From the NCBI RefSeq assembly GCF_009865385.1, contig NZ_WWJT01000547.1:17508-81507 (forward strand): 64,000 nt of DNA, given 5' to 3'. This document shows, piece by piece, positions 31,382 through 42,300 of this stretch. The notes beneath the pieces are model-generated. The model saw only the letters and a list, made by a program, of their open reading frames with translations, was not told the origin of the DNA and did not search any database. Origin of the DNA: Streptomyces sp. SID486 (GTDB lineage Bacteria > Actinomycetota > Actinomycetes > Streptomycetales > Streptomycetaceae). Each line of letters begins with the position of its first letter. Within the stretch, counting starts at the first letter, position 1. The position numbers and the translations under genes are program-made.

Positions 31382-32599
31382 TCAGCGGTGCAGGGCCCCC
31401 GACTCCTCCGGGAGGTGGGCGGTGATCACCCGTCCCGGCACCGGGGCCGCCCGGCGCCGGTCGACCGCGTGGGCCACGCTCGCCACACCCAGGCCCAGGA
31501 CCGCCAGGGCCGCGCCCGCGAGAGCCGGGGACGTCGTGCCGAAGCCCGCCGCGAGGGTCAGTCCGCCGATCCAGGCGCCACCGGCGTTGGCCAGGTTGAA
31601 GGCCGCCTGATTGGCCGAGGAGGCGAGGGAGGGGGCCGCCGCGGCCTTCTCCATCACCATCAGCTGGAGCGGCGAGCCGGTGACGAACGCCGCCATGCCG
31701 AGGAGGGTCACCGCCAGCGAGGCGCCCCACTCCGCACGCATCAGCAGCGGGAACAGCACGAGCACCACCGCCAGGGCGGCCAGGCCGCCGAAGAGGGTGC
31801 CGCGCAGGGAGCGGTCCGCGAGGCGGCCGCCCAGCAGGTTCCCGGCGGTGGCGCCCACGCCGAAGAGGGCGAGGAGCAGGGTCACGTCGGCCTGGGCGAA
31901 GCCCGCCGTGTCCGTGAGCATCGGCGTGACGTAGCTGTACGCGGCGAAGAGCGCGCCGAAGCCGGCCACCGTGGTGCCGAGGGCCAGCCAGACCGGCAGG
32001 GACGTCAGGGCGGCCAGTTCACCGCGCAGGCCCGTCGCCGACGCCGCGTGCCCCCGGTCCCGCGGGATGAGCAGGGCGAGCGAGGCGATCGCGGCCAGGC
32101 CGATCGCGCTCACGGCGAGGAACGTGGCCCGCCAGCCGAAGTGCTGCCCCATGAGCGTGGCGGCGGGCACGCCGGCGACGTTGGCGACGGTCAGGCCGAG
32201 GAACATCAGGGACACCGAGCGGGCCTTGCGCTGCGGCGGGACCATCGACGTGGCCACGACCGCGCCCACGCCGAAGAAGGCGCCGTGCGGCAGGCCGCTG
32301 AGGAAGCGGGCGGCCAGCAGGGAGCCGTTGCCGGGGGCGAACGCGGAGAGCGCGTTGCCCACCACGAACAGGGCCATGAGGGCCATCAGGACCGTGCGGC
32401 GGGACATGCGCGCGGTCACGGCGGCCAGCAGCGGGGCGCCGATGACGACGCCCAGCGCGTACGCCGAGACCAGATGCCCGGCGCTGGGGATGGATATGTG
32501 CAGGTCGTCCGCGACGTCGGGCAGCAGGCCCATCATCACGAACTCGGTGGTACCGATGCCGAAGGCGCCCACGGCTAGGGCGAGCAGGGCCAGGGGCAT
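31382..32599 (-). CDS. MFS exporter, DHA1 family (AraJ/Cmx-like)
   Basis: 405 aa, about 12 membrane helices. DHA1 landmarks are GTTEFVMMGLLPDVADDL in helix 1, YALGVVIGAPLLAAVTARMS with the loop 2-3 motif, and ARFLSGLPHGAFFGVGAVVA. Relatives export sugars, arabinose-type compounds or chloramphenicol. Start 32599 (MPLALLALAVGAFGIGTTEF) follows GAAAGG; the 22 extra upstream codons would put charged residues before helix 1. Confidence 0.87.
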   Translation of the reverse strand: MPLALLALAVGAFGIGTTEFVMMGLLPDVADDLHISIPSAGHLVSAYALGVVIGAPLLAAVTARMSRRTVLMALMALFVVGNALSAFAPGNGSLLAARFLSGLPHGAFFGVGAVVATSMVPPQRKARSVSLMFLGLTVANVAGVPAATLMGQHFGWRATFLAVSAIGLAAIASLALLIPRDRGHAASATGLRGELAALTSLPVWLALGTTVAGFGALFAAYSYVTPMLTDTAGFAQADVTLLLALFGVGATAGNLLGGRLADRSLRGTLFGGLAALAVVLVLFPLLMRAEWGASLAVTLLGMAAFVTGSPLQLMVMEKAAAAPSLASSANQAAFNLANAGGAWIGGLTLAAGFGTTSPALAGAALAVLGLGVASVAHAVDRRRAAPVPGRVITAHLPEESGALHR

Positions 32600-32693
32600 G
32601 AAGGACCTTTCAGAGCGGAGTGCCGTACGGGTTCGAGTCTCGCAGTAAGTTCCCGTACGGAACAAATGCTCGCGGGTCCGGTATTCCAGCAGG

Positions 32694-33743
32694 TTACGAG
32701 CCCGTGTCGAGCTTCACACTGGCCGCCACCGGGAGGTGGTCGCTGCCCGTGCGCGGCAGCGTCCAGGACTTCTCCGGCTCGACGCCCTTGACCATGATCT
32801 GGTCGATCCGCGCCATCGGGAACGACGCCGGCCAGCTGAAGCCGAAGCCGCTGCCCGCCGCGCCCTGCGTGGAGCGCAGCTGCGAGGTGACGGCGTTGAG
32901 CGAGCGGTCGTTCATCGTGCCGTTGAGGTCGCCGAGCAGGACGACACGCCCCAGGGACTCGTCGGCGATCGCCTCGCCGAGCGCGTCGGCGCTCTTGTCC
33001 CGCTGCCGGGCGGTGAACCCGGCCTGCATCTTCACCCGCACCGAGGGCATGTGCGCGACGTAGACCGCGACCGGGCCCCGCGGGGTCGTCACGGTGGCGC
33101 GCATCGCCCGCTTCCAGCCCAGCTTGATGTCCACGGCGCGCACGTCGGTCATCGGGTACTTGCTCCACAGACCGACCGTGCCGACCACCGCGTGGTACTT
33201 GTACGTCGGTCCGAGCGCCTTCTCGTAGACGGGGACGGAGGAGGCTGGCAGCTCCTCCAGTGCCAGCACGTCGGCCCCCGAACCGGCCACGTCCGTGGCG
33301 GTCCCGGCCGGGTCCGGGTTGTCGGCGTTGACGTTGTGGGTGGCCACCATGAGGTCGCCGCCGCTGCCCGACTTGTCGGTCAGCAGCCCGCCGAAGAGGT
33401 TCAGCCACACGATCGCCGGGAGCAGCACGGCGATCAGCGCGGTCGCCGACTTCCGGACCAGGCCGAGGACCAGCAGCACCGGGATGGCCAGTCCCAGCCA
33501 GGGCAGAAACGTCTCGGTGAGACTACCGAGGTTGCCCACCCGGTTCGGGATGTGGGAGTGGACCAGCATCACCAGGGCGAGCAGCAGGGCCAGCACGGTC
33601 AGGACGAGGCCGCGGCGCCAGATGCGCGGGTCGCCCCGCCAGCCGGCGGACACGCGGTGCGCGAGACGCCGGAGCCGGGACCCCGGTCGCTCGGGCCCCG
33701 AGCCGTCGTCCGCCGTCTCCGTCGTGTACGCCTGCTGCGCCAT
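32694..33743 (-). CDS. Membrane-anchored endonuclease/exonuclease/phosphatase family protein
   Basis: 349 aa. Three N-terminal membrane segments (for example LVLTVLALLLALVMLVHS and WLGLAIPVLLVLGLV) precede an extracytoplasmic EEP domain. Catalytic motifs are ATHNVNADNPD, LALEELPASS, VYVAHMPSVR, LLGDLNGTMNDRS, ARIDQIMVKG and GSDHLPVAAS. It is a metal-dependent phosphodiesterase of unknown substrate. ATG 33743 has GAGG upstream; an ATG at 33791 is less likely. Confidence 0.88.
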   Translation of the reverse strand: MAQQAYTTETADDGSGPERPGSRLRRLAHRVSAGWRGDPRIWRRGLVLTVLALLLALVMLVHSHIPNRVGNLGSLTETFLPWLGLAIPVLLVLGLVRKSATALIAVLLPAIVWLNLFGGLLTDKSGSGGDLMVATHNVNADNPDPAGTATDVAGSGADVLALEELPASSVPVYEKALGPTYKYHAVVGTVGLWSKYPMTDVRAVDIKLGWKRAMRATVTTPRGPVAVYVAHMPSVRVKMQAGFTARQRDKSADALGEAIADESLGRVVLLGDLNGTMNDRSLNAVTSQLRSTQGAAGSGFGFSWPASFPMARIDQIMVKGVEPEKSWTLPRTGSDHLPVAASVKLDTGS

Positions 33744-33925
33744 ACCGTCTGCCTCACTGCCTGCCGTGCACACCGTTCGTCCCCCGTTCACTTCCGACCC
33801 TAGGGGATGATCGGCTCCGTTCCCGCCGTCCCATGACGGCCGTACGGAAGACCAGGACGAGCGGGGCGGGGCGGGAAGTTCCGCTTACCCCCGGGACGGA
33901 CGGTGTCTGTGACGAAACGCGCACA

Positions 33926-34561
33926 TTAGTGCTGCGCAGCCGTGGAGCTGACGGGCCGTAGACCGGCCAGGACGGTGTCGACGATGTCCTCGGCCAGCCC
34001 CTCGGGGAGGTCCGCGTCGGGGCGCAGCAGGGAGCGGACGAGGACCGGACCGACGAACAGGTCGTTGGCCAGTTCCAGGTCGACGTCGGGCCGGAGTTCG
34101 CCGTTCAGCCGGCCGCGGCGCAGCACGTCGAGGACGAGGACGCGCCGGGGCACTATGACGTTCTCGTGGTACGTGCTCCAGATCCTGGGGTTGGTCTTCA
34201 TCTGGGCGTACACGTTGTGCAGGAGCGCCGAGGAACGGCTGGCCAGTCCGCGCCGGCGCAGGTTCTCCAGCAGCACGACGAGGTCGTCGCGCATGGAGGT
34301 GCCCGGGAGTTCGGGCTCGGGCGGCTCGGCCGCGCGGACCACCTCGACGAACAGTTCCTCCTTGCCGCTCCAGCGGCGGTAGATGGTGGCCTTGCCGACG
34401 CCGACGGTGCGGGCGATGCGCTCGATGGACAGCTCGGCGAGGGGCACGCCCTCCTCCAGGAGCTTCATCACGCCCTCCAGGATGGCGCGTTCCACGGCTT
34501 CGCTGCGCGGTCGTCCCCGCGCGGGTGTGTCCGGCCGCGGTCGGCTGTCGGCAAGGCTCAC
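33926..34561 (-). CDS. TetR-family repressor
   Basis: 211 aa. HTH: ERIARTVGVGKATIYRRWSG within RGRPRSEAVERAILEG...ELFVEVV. The C-terminal domain reads ELANDLFVGPVLVRSLLRPD. GTG 34561 has AGAGGA upstream. It lies about 100 bp downstream of an EmrB/QacA exporter in the same direction, so it is probably its regulator; palindromes in the exporter promoter (36270-36290) are candidate operators. Confidence 0.88.
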   Translation of the reverse strand: MSLADSRPRPDTPARGRPRSEAVERAILEGVMKLLEEGVPLAELSIERIARTVGVGKATIYRRWSGKEELFVEVVRAAEPPEPELPGTSMRDDLVVLLENLRRRGLASRSSALLHNVYAQMKTNPRIWSTYHENVIVPRRVLVLDVLRRGRLNGELRPDVDLELANDLFVGPVLVRSLLRPDADLPEGLAEDIVDTVLAGLRPVSSTAAQH

Positions 34562-34659
34562 GTCGTTCCGTCCTCTCGCTGTCCTGCGGGGATTGTCCCG
34601 CAGTCCCCGCACCCCCTCCCTGCCCCCGGAACCGCTCCGGGGGCCCCGTGCCCGGCGGC

Positions 34660-36246
34660 TCACTCCCCCGCGGCGACCAACTCCGGTTCCCGCTCGCCGC
34701 CCTGGCCGGCGGGCGGCCTGCCCGGCAGGAACAGCACGGTGACCAGAGCGCCGACCAGCGCGACGCCCGTACCGCACAGGGCGGTGACGTGCATGGCGTG
34801 CAGGAAGGCGTCGTCGGCGGGGGTGATCAGGGCCTTGCCCTGCGGGCCGAGCTTCTCGGCGACGCCGAGCGTGGCCTCGATGGACTCGGCCGCGGTGTCC
34901 CGCAGGCCGGGCGGCAGCATGCCGAGCCTGCCCTCGATGCCGTTGCGGTAGGAGGCGGCGAGGACCGAGCCGAGGACGGCGATGCCGAGGGCGCCGCCGA
35001 CCTGCCGGAAGGTGTTGCTGAGCGCGGACGCGGAGCCCGCCTTCTCGCGCGGCAGCGCCTGCATGATCACGACGGAGGTCGGCGTCATGATGTGCGCCAT
35101 GCCGGTGCCCATGAGGAAGAAGACGACTTCCAGCAGCCAGATCGGCGTGTCGGCCTCGAAGGTGGCGAAGGCGGCCAGCGTGGCGGCGATCAGCAGCAGG
35201 CCGGCGGTGGTGGTGGCCCGGTTGCCGAACCGGTCGACCAGCAGCCGGGCGCGCGGCGCGAAGATCAGCTGGGCGGCGGCCAGCGGCAGCATCAGCACGC
35301 CGGACTCCAGCGGCGAGTAGCCGCGCACGCTCTGGGTGTAGAAGACACCGAAGAACGTGACGCCCATCAGCGCGAAGAAGACCAGCGCGATGGCGCTCAT
35401 GGCGGCCGAGAAGACCTTGTTCCTGAAGTAGCTGACGTCGAGCGACGGGTGGTCGCTGCGCTTCTCGAAGACGACGAAGCCGGCCAGGACGACGAGACCG
35501 GCGATGATCGTCCCGAGCACCTTGGCGTCGGTGAAGTCGGCCAGCTCGCCGCCCTTGATGATGCCGTAGACCAGCAGGACGAGGCCGACGACGGACAGCA
35601 CCACGCCGACGGGGTCGAGGCGGCCGGGCCGCGGGTCGCGGGAGTCGGGCACCAGCCAGGCCATCAGCACGAGCGCGACGACGACGATCGGCACGTTGAT
35701 GAGGAAGACCGAGCCCCACCAGAAGTGGTCGAGGAGCGCGCCGCCGGTGATCGGGCCGATGGCGATGGCGAGGCCGACGCCGCCGGCCCAGATGCCGATG
35801 GCCTTCGGCTGCTCCTCGCGCTCGAAGACGTTCATGAGGACGGCGAGGGTGGCGGGCATCACGAAGGCGGCACCGAGGGCCATCAGCGCGCGGAAGGCGA
35901 TCAGCTGGCCCGGCGAGCCGGACTCGGCGGCGAGTGCCGAGCCGACGCCGAACACCGCGATCCCGCCGAGCAGCACCTTCTTGCGGCCGAGCCGGTCGCC
36001 GACGAGTCCGGCGGTGAACAGCAGGCCGGCGAAGACGAGGGTGTAGGCGTTGATCGCCCACTCGATCTGGCTCTGGGTGGCGCCGAGGCCGGTGGGCGCC
36101 GGGGTCGCGATGGTCTTGATGGCGACGTTCAGGATCGAGTTGTCGAGCACCACGATGAGCAGGCTCAGCATCAGGACACCGAGGATCGCCCACCGGCGCC
36201 GGTGGACCGCTTCGGGTATTCGGGAGGCAGGGACGGGACTTGTCAT
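34660..36246 (-). CDS. MFS drug exporter, DHA2 (EmrB/QacA) family
   Basis: 528 aa, 14 predicted helices. Motifs are [20 protein letters not shown] in helix 1, [20 protein letters not shown] (loop 2-3), [19 protein letters not shown] (antiporter motif C) and a large final periplasmic loop before helix 14. Proton-coupled multidrug export. Start 36246 (MTSPVPASR). The adjacent TetR gene is its likely repressor. Confidence 0.9.
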   Translation of the reverse strand: MTSPVPASRIPEAVHRRRWAILGVLMLSLLIVVLDNSILNVAIKTIATPAPTGLGATQSQIEWAINAYTLVFAGLLFTAGLVGDRLGRKKVLLGGIAVFGVGSALAAESGSPGQLIAFRALMALGAAFVMPATLAVLMNVFEREEQPKAIGIWAGGVGLAIAIGPITGGALLDHFWWGSVFLINVPIVVVALVLMAWLVPDSRDPRPGRLDPVGVVLSVVGLVLLVYGIIKGGELADFTDAKVLGTIIAGLVVLAGFVVFEKRSDHPSLDVSYFRNKVFSAAMSAIALVFFALMGVTFFGVFYTQSVRGYSPLESGVLMLPLAAAQLIFAPRARLLVDRFGNRATTTAGLLLIAATLAAFATFEADTPIWLLEVVFFLMGTGMAHIMTPTSVVIMQALPREKAGSASALSNTFRQVGGALGIAVLGSVLAASYRNGIEGRLGMLPPGLRDTAAESIEATLGVAEKLGPQGKALITPADDAFLHAMHVTALCGTGVALVGALVTVLFLPGRPPAGQGGEREPELVAAGE

Positions 36247-36269
36247 GCGTCCGAGCCTACGATCTTTTC

Positions 36270-36290
36270 GATACGGTACCGTCTCGTATC
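36270..36290. promoter_or_regulatory. Palindromic operator candidate upstream of the EmrB-like exporter
   Basis: GATACG (36270-36275) and CGTATC (36285-36290) form an inverted repeat enclosing the 10-bp palindrome ACGGTACCGT (36273-36282). It lies 24 bp upstream of the exporter start in a short A+T-rich stretch. Nested dyads of this size are typical TetR targets. Confidence 0.6.
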
Positions 36291-36461
36291 TTATTCTTTT
36301 TACCAAGGTCTTACGCGGTTCGGTCGCGGTCCCGGCGCCGGGCAGGGCCGGGGGCGGGGATCACAGGGGGCCCTCTGGCCCTGCCCGGCACGAAGTGCCA
36401 CCATGGAGACGATCCGGGGACGCCGTCAGGGCGCCTCGAGATGACTGAAGGAGCCGTTGCC

Positions 36462-37328
36462 ATGACGCAGCTTTCGGCTGCCCACGACAAGCCTTCCGAC
36501 GGCAGCAAGGCGCTGTACGGAGGGAAGGGCACCCGTCGCATCACCGTCCGCGACATCACCCTCGCCAAGGAGCGGGGCGAGAAGTGGCCCATGCTCACCG
36601 CCTACGACGCGATGACCGCGTCCGTCTTCGACGAGGCCGGGATCCCCGTACTCCTCGTCGGCGACTCGGCGGGCAACTGTCACCTCGGGTACGAGACCAC
36701 CGTGCCCGTCACCCTCGACGAGATGACCATGCTCTCGGCCGCCGTCGTACGCGGCACCAAGCGCGCCCTGATAGTCGGCGACCTGCCCTTCGGCTCCTAC
36801 CAGGAAGGCCCGGTGCAGGCGCTGCGCTCGGCGACCCGCCTGGTCAAGGAGGCCGGGGTCGGCGCGGTCAAGCTGGAGGGCGGCGAGCGCTCGCACGAGC
36901 AGATCCGGCTGCTGGTGGAGTCCGGCATCCCGGTCATGGCCCACATCGGCCTGACCCCCCAGTCCGTCAACGCGATGGGCTACCGCGTGCAGGGCCGTGG
37001 CGAGGAGGCCGCTCAGCAGCTGCTGCGCGACGCCAAGGCCGTGCAGGACGCGGGCGCCTTCGCGGTGGTGCTGGAACTGGTGCCGGCGGAGCTGGCGGCC
37101 GAGGTCACGCGCGTGCTGCACATCCCGACCGTCGGCATCGGCGCCGGACCGGAGACGGACGCGCAGGTGCTGGTGTGGACCGACATGCTCGGGCTGACGT
37201 CGGGCCGGGTGCCGAAGTTCGTCAAGAAGTACGCCGACCTGCGTGCGGTCATGGGCGGCGCGGCCAGGGAGTTCGCGCAGGACGTCGTCGGCGGGACCTT
37301 CCCGCTGGAGGAGCACTCCGTCCACTAG
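36462..37328 (+). CDS. panB: 3-methyl-2-oxobutanoate hydroxymethyltransferase
   Basis: 288 aa. It transfers hydroxymethyl from 5,10-methylene-THF to alpha-ketoisovalerate to give ketopantoate, the first pantothenate/CoA step. Motifs: WPMLTAYDAMTASVFDEAG, LLVGDSAGNCHLGYETTVPV, VKLEGGERSHEQIRLLVESG, VMAHIGLTPQSVNAMGYRVQ, ELVPAELA and TVGIGAGPETDAQVLVWTDM. ATG 36462 has GAAGGAG eight bases upstream; the ORF continues upstream without support. Monocistronic here. Confidence 0.96.
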   Translation: MTQLSAAHDKPSDGSKALYGGKGTRRITVRDITLAKERGEKWPMLTAYDAMTASVFDEAGIPVLLVGDSAGNCHLGYETTVPVTLDEMTMLSAAVVRGTKRALIVGDLPFGSYQEGPVQALRSATRLVKEAGVGAVKLEGGERSHEQIRLLVESGIPVMAHIGLTPQSVNAMGYRVQGRGEEAAQQLLRDAKAVQDAGAFAVVLELVPAELAAEVTRVLHIPTVGIGAGPETDAQVLVWTDMLGLTSGRVPKFVKKYADLRAVMGGAAREFAQDVVGGTFPLEEHSVH

Positions 37329-37491
37329 ACCACCCCCGGCACCACCCGGCAGCCCCGCTGATCTTCCCCCGTCGGCGGGGCTGCCGCCTTTCCGCCGTCG
37401 GGGGCCGCCGCTTCTCCGCCGTCGGGGGCGTGCCGGCGGATGTCGGGGTCCTGTCGGCCGTTTGTCGGTGGGGCCTGGCACTGTCTCCTCC

Positions 37492-38517
37492 ATGACAAGC
37501 ATCGACGACATCCCCGCCGGCGGACGCTCCGCCGTGACCGTACGGGGGCTGGTCAAGCACTACGGCGAGACCAAGGCGCTGGACGGTGTCGACCTGGACG
37601 TACGCGAGGGCACCGTGATGGGTGTGCTCGGTCCGAACGGCGCCGGCAAGACGACCCTCGTGCGCATCCTGTCCACCCTGATCACCCCGGACGCGGGCCG
37701 GGCCACCGTCGCCGGCTACGACGTCGTGCGGCAGCCCCGGCAGCTGCGCCGGGTCATCGGACTCACCGGCCAGTACGCGTCGGTGGACGAGAAGCTCCCG
37801 GGCTGGGAGAACCTGTACCTGATCGGCCGCCTGCTGGACCTGTCCCGCAAGGACGCCCGGTCCCGCGCCGACGAGCTGCTGGAGCGGTTCTCGCTGACGG
37901 AGGCCGCCCGGCGCCCGGCGAGCACCTACTCCGGCGGCATGCGGCGCCGGCTGGACCTGGCCGCCTCCATGATCGGCCGGCCGGCCGTGCTGTACCTGGA
38001 CGAGCCGACCACCGGCCTCGACCCCCGCACCCGCAACGAGGTGTGGGACGAGGTGAAGGCCATGGTCGGCGACGGTGTCACCGTGCTGCTCACCACCCAG
38101 TACATGGAGGAGGCCGAGCAGCTCGCCTCCGAGCTGACCGTGGTGGACCGCGGCAAGGTCATCGCCCGCGGCGGCATCGAGGAGCTGAAGGCCCGCGTCG
38201 GAGGGCGCACCCTGCGGGTGCGGCCGGTCGACCCGCTGGAGCTGCGCCCGCTCGCCGGGATGCTGGACGAGCTGGGCATCACCGGGCTCGCGGCCACCAC
38301 CGTGGACGCCGAGGCCGGGGCCCTGCTGGTGCCGATCCTGAGCGACGAGCAGCTGACCGCCGTGGTCGGCGCGGTCACCGCGCGCGGTATCACGATCTCC
38401 TCCATCACCACCGAACTGCCCAGCCTGGACGAGGTGTTCCTGTCCCTCACCGGCCACCGTGCCAGTGCCCCGCAGGACGCCGTGCCCGCCGACGACCGCC
38501 AGGAGGTCGCCGTATGA
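37492..38517 (+). CDS. DrrA-like daunorubicin-resistance-type ABC transporter ATPase
   Basis: 341 aa. Walker A GVLGPNGAGKTTLVRILSTL, signature TYSGGMRRRLDLAASM, Walker B AVLYLDEPTTGLDPRTRNEV, H-loop replaced by LLTTQYMEEAEQLA (Gln, as in DrrA). The C-terminal DUF4162-like region (ELPSLDEVFLSLTG) is standard in this family. ATG 37492 lacks a Shine-Dalgarno, so the mRNA may be leaderless. It overlaps the permease gene by ATGA. Confidence 0.93.
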   Translation: MTSIDDIPAGGRSAVTVRGLVKHYGETKALDGVDLDVREGTVMGVLGPNGAGKTTLVRILSTLITPDAGRATVAGYDVVRQPRQLRRVIGLTGQYASVDEKLPGWENLYLIGRLLDLSRKDARSRADELLERFSLTEAARRPASTYSGGMRRRLDLAASMIGRPAVLYLDEPTTGLDPRTRNEVWDEVKAMVGDGVTVLLTTQYMEEAEQLASELTVVDRGKVIARGGIEELKARVGGRTLRVRPVDPLELRPLAGMLDELGITGLAATTVDAEAGALLVPILSDEQLTAVVGAVTARGITISSITTELPSLDEVFLSLTGHRASAPQDAVPADDRQEVAV

Positions 38518-39335
38518 GTTCCGCCACCCTGTCCCCGTCCGCGGGGAAGGCCGACACGCCGATCCCGCTCCGGGCCCACCTGCGGCACACCGGCGCGCTG
38601 ATCCGCCGCAACCTGCTGTGGATCCGGCAGGACCCGGAGTCGATGTTCGACGCCGTCCTGTTCCCGGTCGTCTTCACCCTGCTGTTCGTGTACGTGTTCG
38701 GCGGCTCCATCGGGCAGTCGCTGGGCGGCGGCCAGGACCGGTACGTCCAGTACGTGATCCCCGGCCTGCTCGCCATGATGGGCATGAACATGGCCCAGGG
38801 CGTGGGCACCGGGTTCAACATGGACTTCAACTCCGGTGTGATGGACCGCTTCCGCTCGCTGCCCATCGGGCGCGGCTCCGTGCTCTTCGCGAAGATCTCG
38901 GTGGAACTGCTGCGGATGCTGTTCGCGACCGTCGTGCTGCTGGTGGTCGCCCTGCTCGTCGGCTACGACGTGCACAGCTGGAGCGGTCTGCTGGCCTCCG
39001 TGGCGCTGTCCGCGGTGTTCGGCTCGGCGCTGATGTGGGTGTTCCTGACCCTCGGCGTCATCATGAAGAGCGCCCAGTCGGTGCAGGCGATGGGCTTCCT
39101 GGTGCTGATGCCGCTGCAGTTCGGCTCCTCGATCTTCGCGCCGACCGCGTCGATGCCGGGCTGGCTCCAGGCGTTCACCGACTACAACCCGCTCTCCGCG
39201 CTGGCCGACGCCGCCCGCGGACTGATGGAGGGCCACACGGTCGGCCGCCCGCTGTGGGTGACGCTGATCTGGTCGGTGGCGCTCACCGCGGTCATGGCGC
39301 CGGTCGCGGTCCACAAGTTCCGCACGAAGAGCTGA
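38514..39335 (+). CDS. DrrB-like ABC-2 permease
   Basis: 273 aa with six predicted helices and the ABC-2 pattern: FPVVFTLLFVYVFGGSIGQS, GVMDRFRSLPIGRGSVLFAK and FAPTASMPGWLQAFTDYNPL near the C-terminus. It forms the membrane part of the exporter with the preceding ATPase; substrate unknown (drug or lipid). Confidence 0.92.
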   Translation: MSSATLSPSAGKADTPIPLRAHLRHTGALIRRNLLWIRQDPESMFDAVLFPVVFTLLFVYVFGGSIGQSLGGGQDRYVQYVIPGLLAMMGMNMAQGVGTGFNMDFNSGVMDRFRSLPIGRGSVLFAKISVELLRMLFATVVLLVVALLVGYDVHSWSGLLASVALSAVFGSALMWVFLTLGVIMKSAQSVQAMGFLVLMPLQFGSSIFAPTASMPGWLQAFTDYNPLSALADAARGLMEGHTVGRPLWVTLIWSVALTAVMAPVAVHKFRTKS

Positions 39336-39343
39336 CGCACACG

Positions 39344-42300
39344 TCACACCAGGGCGGTGGCCTCCGCGAGGGAGAGGCCGCCGCCCTCGGCGTATGCGGC
39401 CTCGTACGCCCGCTCGTCGAGGGCCTGCCGGATCCGGGCCTCGGTCATGTCGTGGCTGCGCCGTTCCACGCCGGAGGCGACATGGCCGGGCGGCAGCAGC
39501 GCGTCGGCGGCGGCCAGGCACCGGGCGGCGTCGGCGGCCCGGCCGCCGTCGGCGCGGGCGAGGGTCATCGCGGCGACGGTGAGGCCGACGGAGTGGGCGT
39601 GCGGGTTGATGGCCTGGGACAGCGGGTCGGCGGCGAGCTCCAGCGCCCTGCGGACCCGTGACAGGGCCTCCTCGGAGCGCCCGTCCAGGGCGTCCAGCCA
39701 TGCCTCCTGGCAGAGGATCACGGCGTCGAAGACGATGAAGTGCGCGAGCGTGACCTCCTCGCGCAGCGACCGCAGCTGTTCGCGCGCCTCCGCCGTGCGG
39801 TCGGTCAGACCGAGCCAGCCGGCGAGGAAGAGCCTGGCCAGGGGCATCGCCTCGTTGTGGCTGCCGTCCTGGCTGGCGATGACGTCACGCAGCATCCGCT
39901 CGCCGCGTCCGGTCTCCCCCGCCTCGATGAGCACGCTGCCCAGGCGCGCGCGGAGCACGGCCACCTGGGCGCGGGCGCCGAGGAGTTCGGCGTGCTCGAC
40001 GGCCGCCCGGTAGTCCGCCGCGGCCTCGCGGTAGGCGCCCTTGCGTTCGCGGGCCTCGCCACGGGCGGACAGGGCCTCGGTGGTGCCCCAGCTGTCGCCG
40101 AGCCGGCGGTAGATCTCCAGCGACTCGTCGGCGTCGCGGGCGGCGTCACCGGCCCAGGCGGTGCGGTTGGCGAGCAGCCCGGCGCGCATCTGGAGCGCCC
40201 CGGCCAGCTCCCATTCGAAGCCGGGGGTGTCCCGGCAGGTCCGTACGCAGGCGTCCACGATGGTGCGCAGCCGCTCGGCGTCGCCGGTGAGCAGCACGGC
40301 GAAGAACCACAGCAGGCCGGGGAGCCGGCAGGTCTGCGGCATGCCGGGCTCGTAGACCCGGGTGACGGCGTGCAGCTTCGCGCGCGCGGCGGGGGTCTGC
40401 CAGCGCTCCATCTCGGTGTCCATGCAGGCGAGATGGGCGAGGTGGACCCCGCGCCGGGCCTCGGCGAGGATCTCGCCGGTGTAGGGGGGCGGGGCGTCGG
40501 TGCAGCGCTGCCACACCGGTTCGGCCCGGCGGACCGGCTCGGCGAACGGGTCGGGGCCGAGCGCCATGACCTCCTGGCACCAGGTGCGGGTCTCGACCCG
40601 CTGGTCGCGCATCTGCCAGAACCAGAGCAGGGAGAGGATCAGGCAGAGCCCCTCCTGCTCGTCGCGTTCGGCGACGGCGTACCGCAGGGCGGTGCGCAGG
40701 TTCTCGTACTCCAGCTGGAACCGGCCGATGGCGGCACGCTGGTCGGGGCCGCGCAGCAACGGGTCGGTGGTGCGGGCGAGTTCGCGGTAGTACGTCAGGT
40801 GGGCGCGGTCGGCCTCGGGGCGCCGGCCCGTCTCGTCGAGCCGTTCGGCGGCGTACTCGGCGACGGTCTCCAGCAGCCGGTAGCGCATGCCGCCGCCGTC
40901 GGCCGGAGCGGCCACCACCAGGGACTTGTCGACCAGGGAGCCGAGGGCGTCGAGCGCGGACGGCCCGCACACGGCCTCGGCGGCGGCCAGGTCGCAGCCG
41001 CCGGCGAAGACCGACAGCCGGGCCAGTACGTCCCGTTCACCGGCGTCCAGCAGGTCCCAGGACCAGTCCACGACGGCTCGGAGGGTCTGCTGGCGGGGCA
41101 GCACGGTCCGGCTGCCGGAGGTGAGCAGCCGGAAGCGGTCGTCCAGCCGGTCGGCTATCTGCCGGGGGGAGAGCATACGCAGCCGGGCCGCCGCCAGTTC
41201 GATGGCGAGCGGGAGACCGTCCAGGCGGCGGCAGATCTCGGCGCACGCCTCGCGGTCGTCGTCGACCCGGAAGCCGGGCCGGGCCGCGGCACCCCGCTCG
41301 GCGAGCAGCCGCAGTGCGACCGGCTCGGGCAGCGGGTCCAGGGGCCGCACCAGCTCACCCGGCACGCCGAGGGGCTCGCGGCTGGTGGCGAGGACGGTCA
41401 GCTCGGGGCAGCGGGCCAGCAGGGTCTCGGTGAGCCGGGCGGCGGCGTCGACGACGTGCTCGCAGTTGTCCAGGATGATCAGCATGCGGCGCCGGGCGCA
41501 GTGCTCCACGAGCCGTTCGACGGGGTCGCCGAGCCGGTCGGAGACGGCGCGCATGCTGTCGACGCCGGCGCCGTGCAGCACGGTCTCGCGGGCGCCGATC
41601 GCGGTGAGCACGGCCTGCGGTACGGCGTCCGGCTCGTCCACGGGGGCCAGCTCGGCGAGCCACACGCCGTCCCGGACGGTGTCCCGTATCGCCTCGGCGG
41701 CCTCCTGCGACAGCCGGGTCTTGCCGGCGCCGCCGGGCCCGAGGAGGGTGACCAGCCGGGCGCCCGCGAGGTCGGCGCCGATGGCCCGGATGTCGGCTTC
41801 CCGGCCGACGAAGGAGGTGAGCCGGGCGGGCAGGTTGCCGGGGACCGCCGCGGGCCGGGGGCTCGGCGGTTCCTCCTGTAGCAACTCGGTGTGCAGGGCG
41901 CGCAGTTCGGGCCCGGGGTCGGAGCCGAGCCGGTCCGCGAGCAGGCGCCGCAGGTCCTCGTAGGCGGCGAGCGCCTGGGCCGGGCGGCCGGTGTCGCGCA
42001 GGGCGCGCAGCCGCAGCGCCTGGAGGGGCTCGTCCAGCGGGTGGTCGTCGCACAGGGCGGTCAGTTCGGGCAGCGCCTGCTCGGCCCGGCCGAGGGCGAG
42101 GGCGGCGGTGTGCCGGCCGCGCCGGGCGTCGAGGCGGCGGGTGTCCCAGCGGGCGGCCTCGGCGGTGTGGTCGGGCAGGTCGGCGAGGGCGGGCCCGTGC
42201 CACAGGGCGAGGGCGTCGTCGAGGAGGGCGGCGGCCTTGGCGGGGTCGCCGTCGGCGAGGGCGCCGAGGCCGTCGCCGGTCAGCCGGTCGAACCGGGTGA

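Noticed and set aside
33926..36193. Single 755-aa minus-strand protein joining TetR and exporter regions
   Set aside because: The frame merges the TetR gene with antisense-quality sequence; the exporter is clearly in another frame from 36246.
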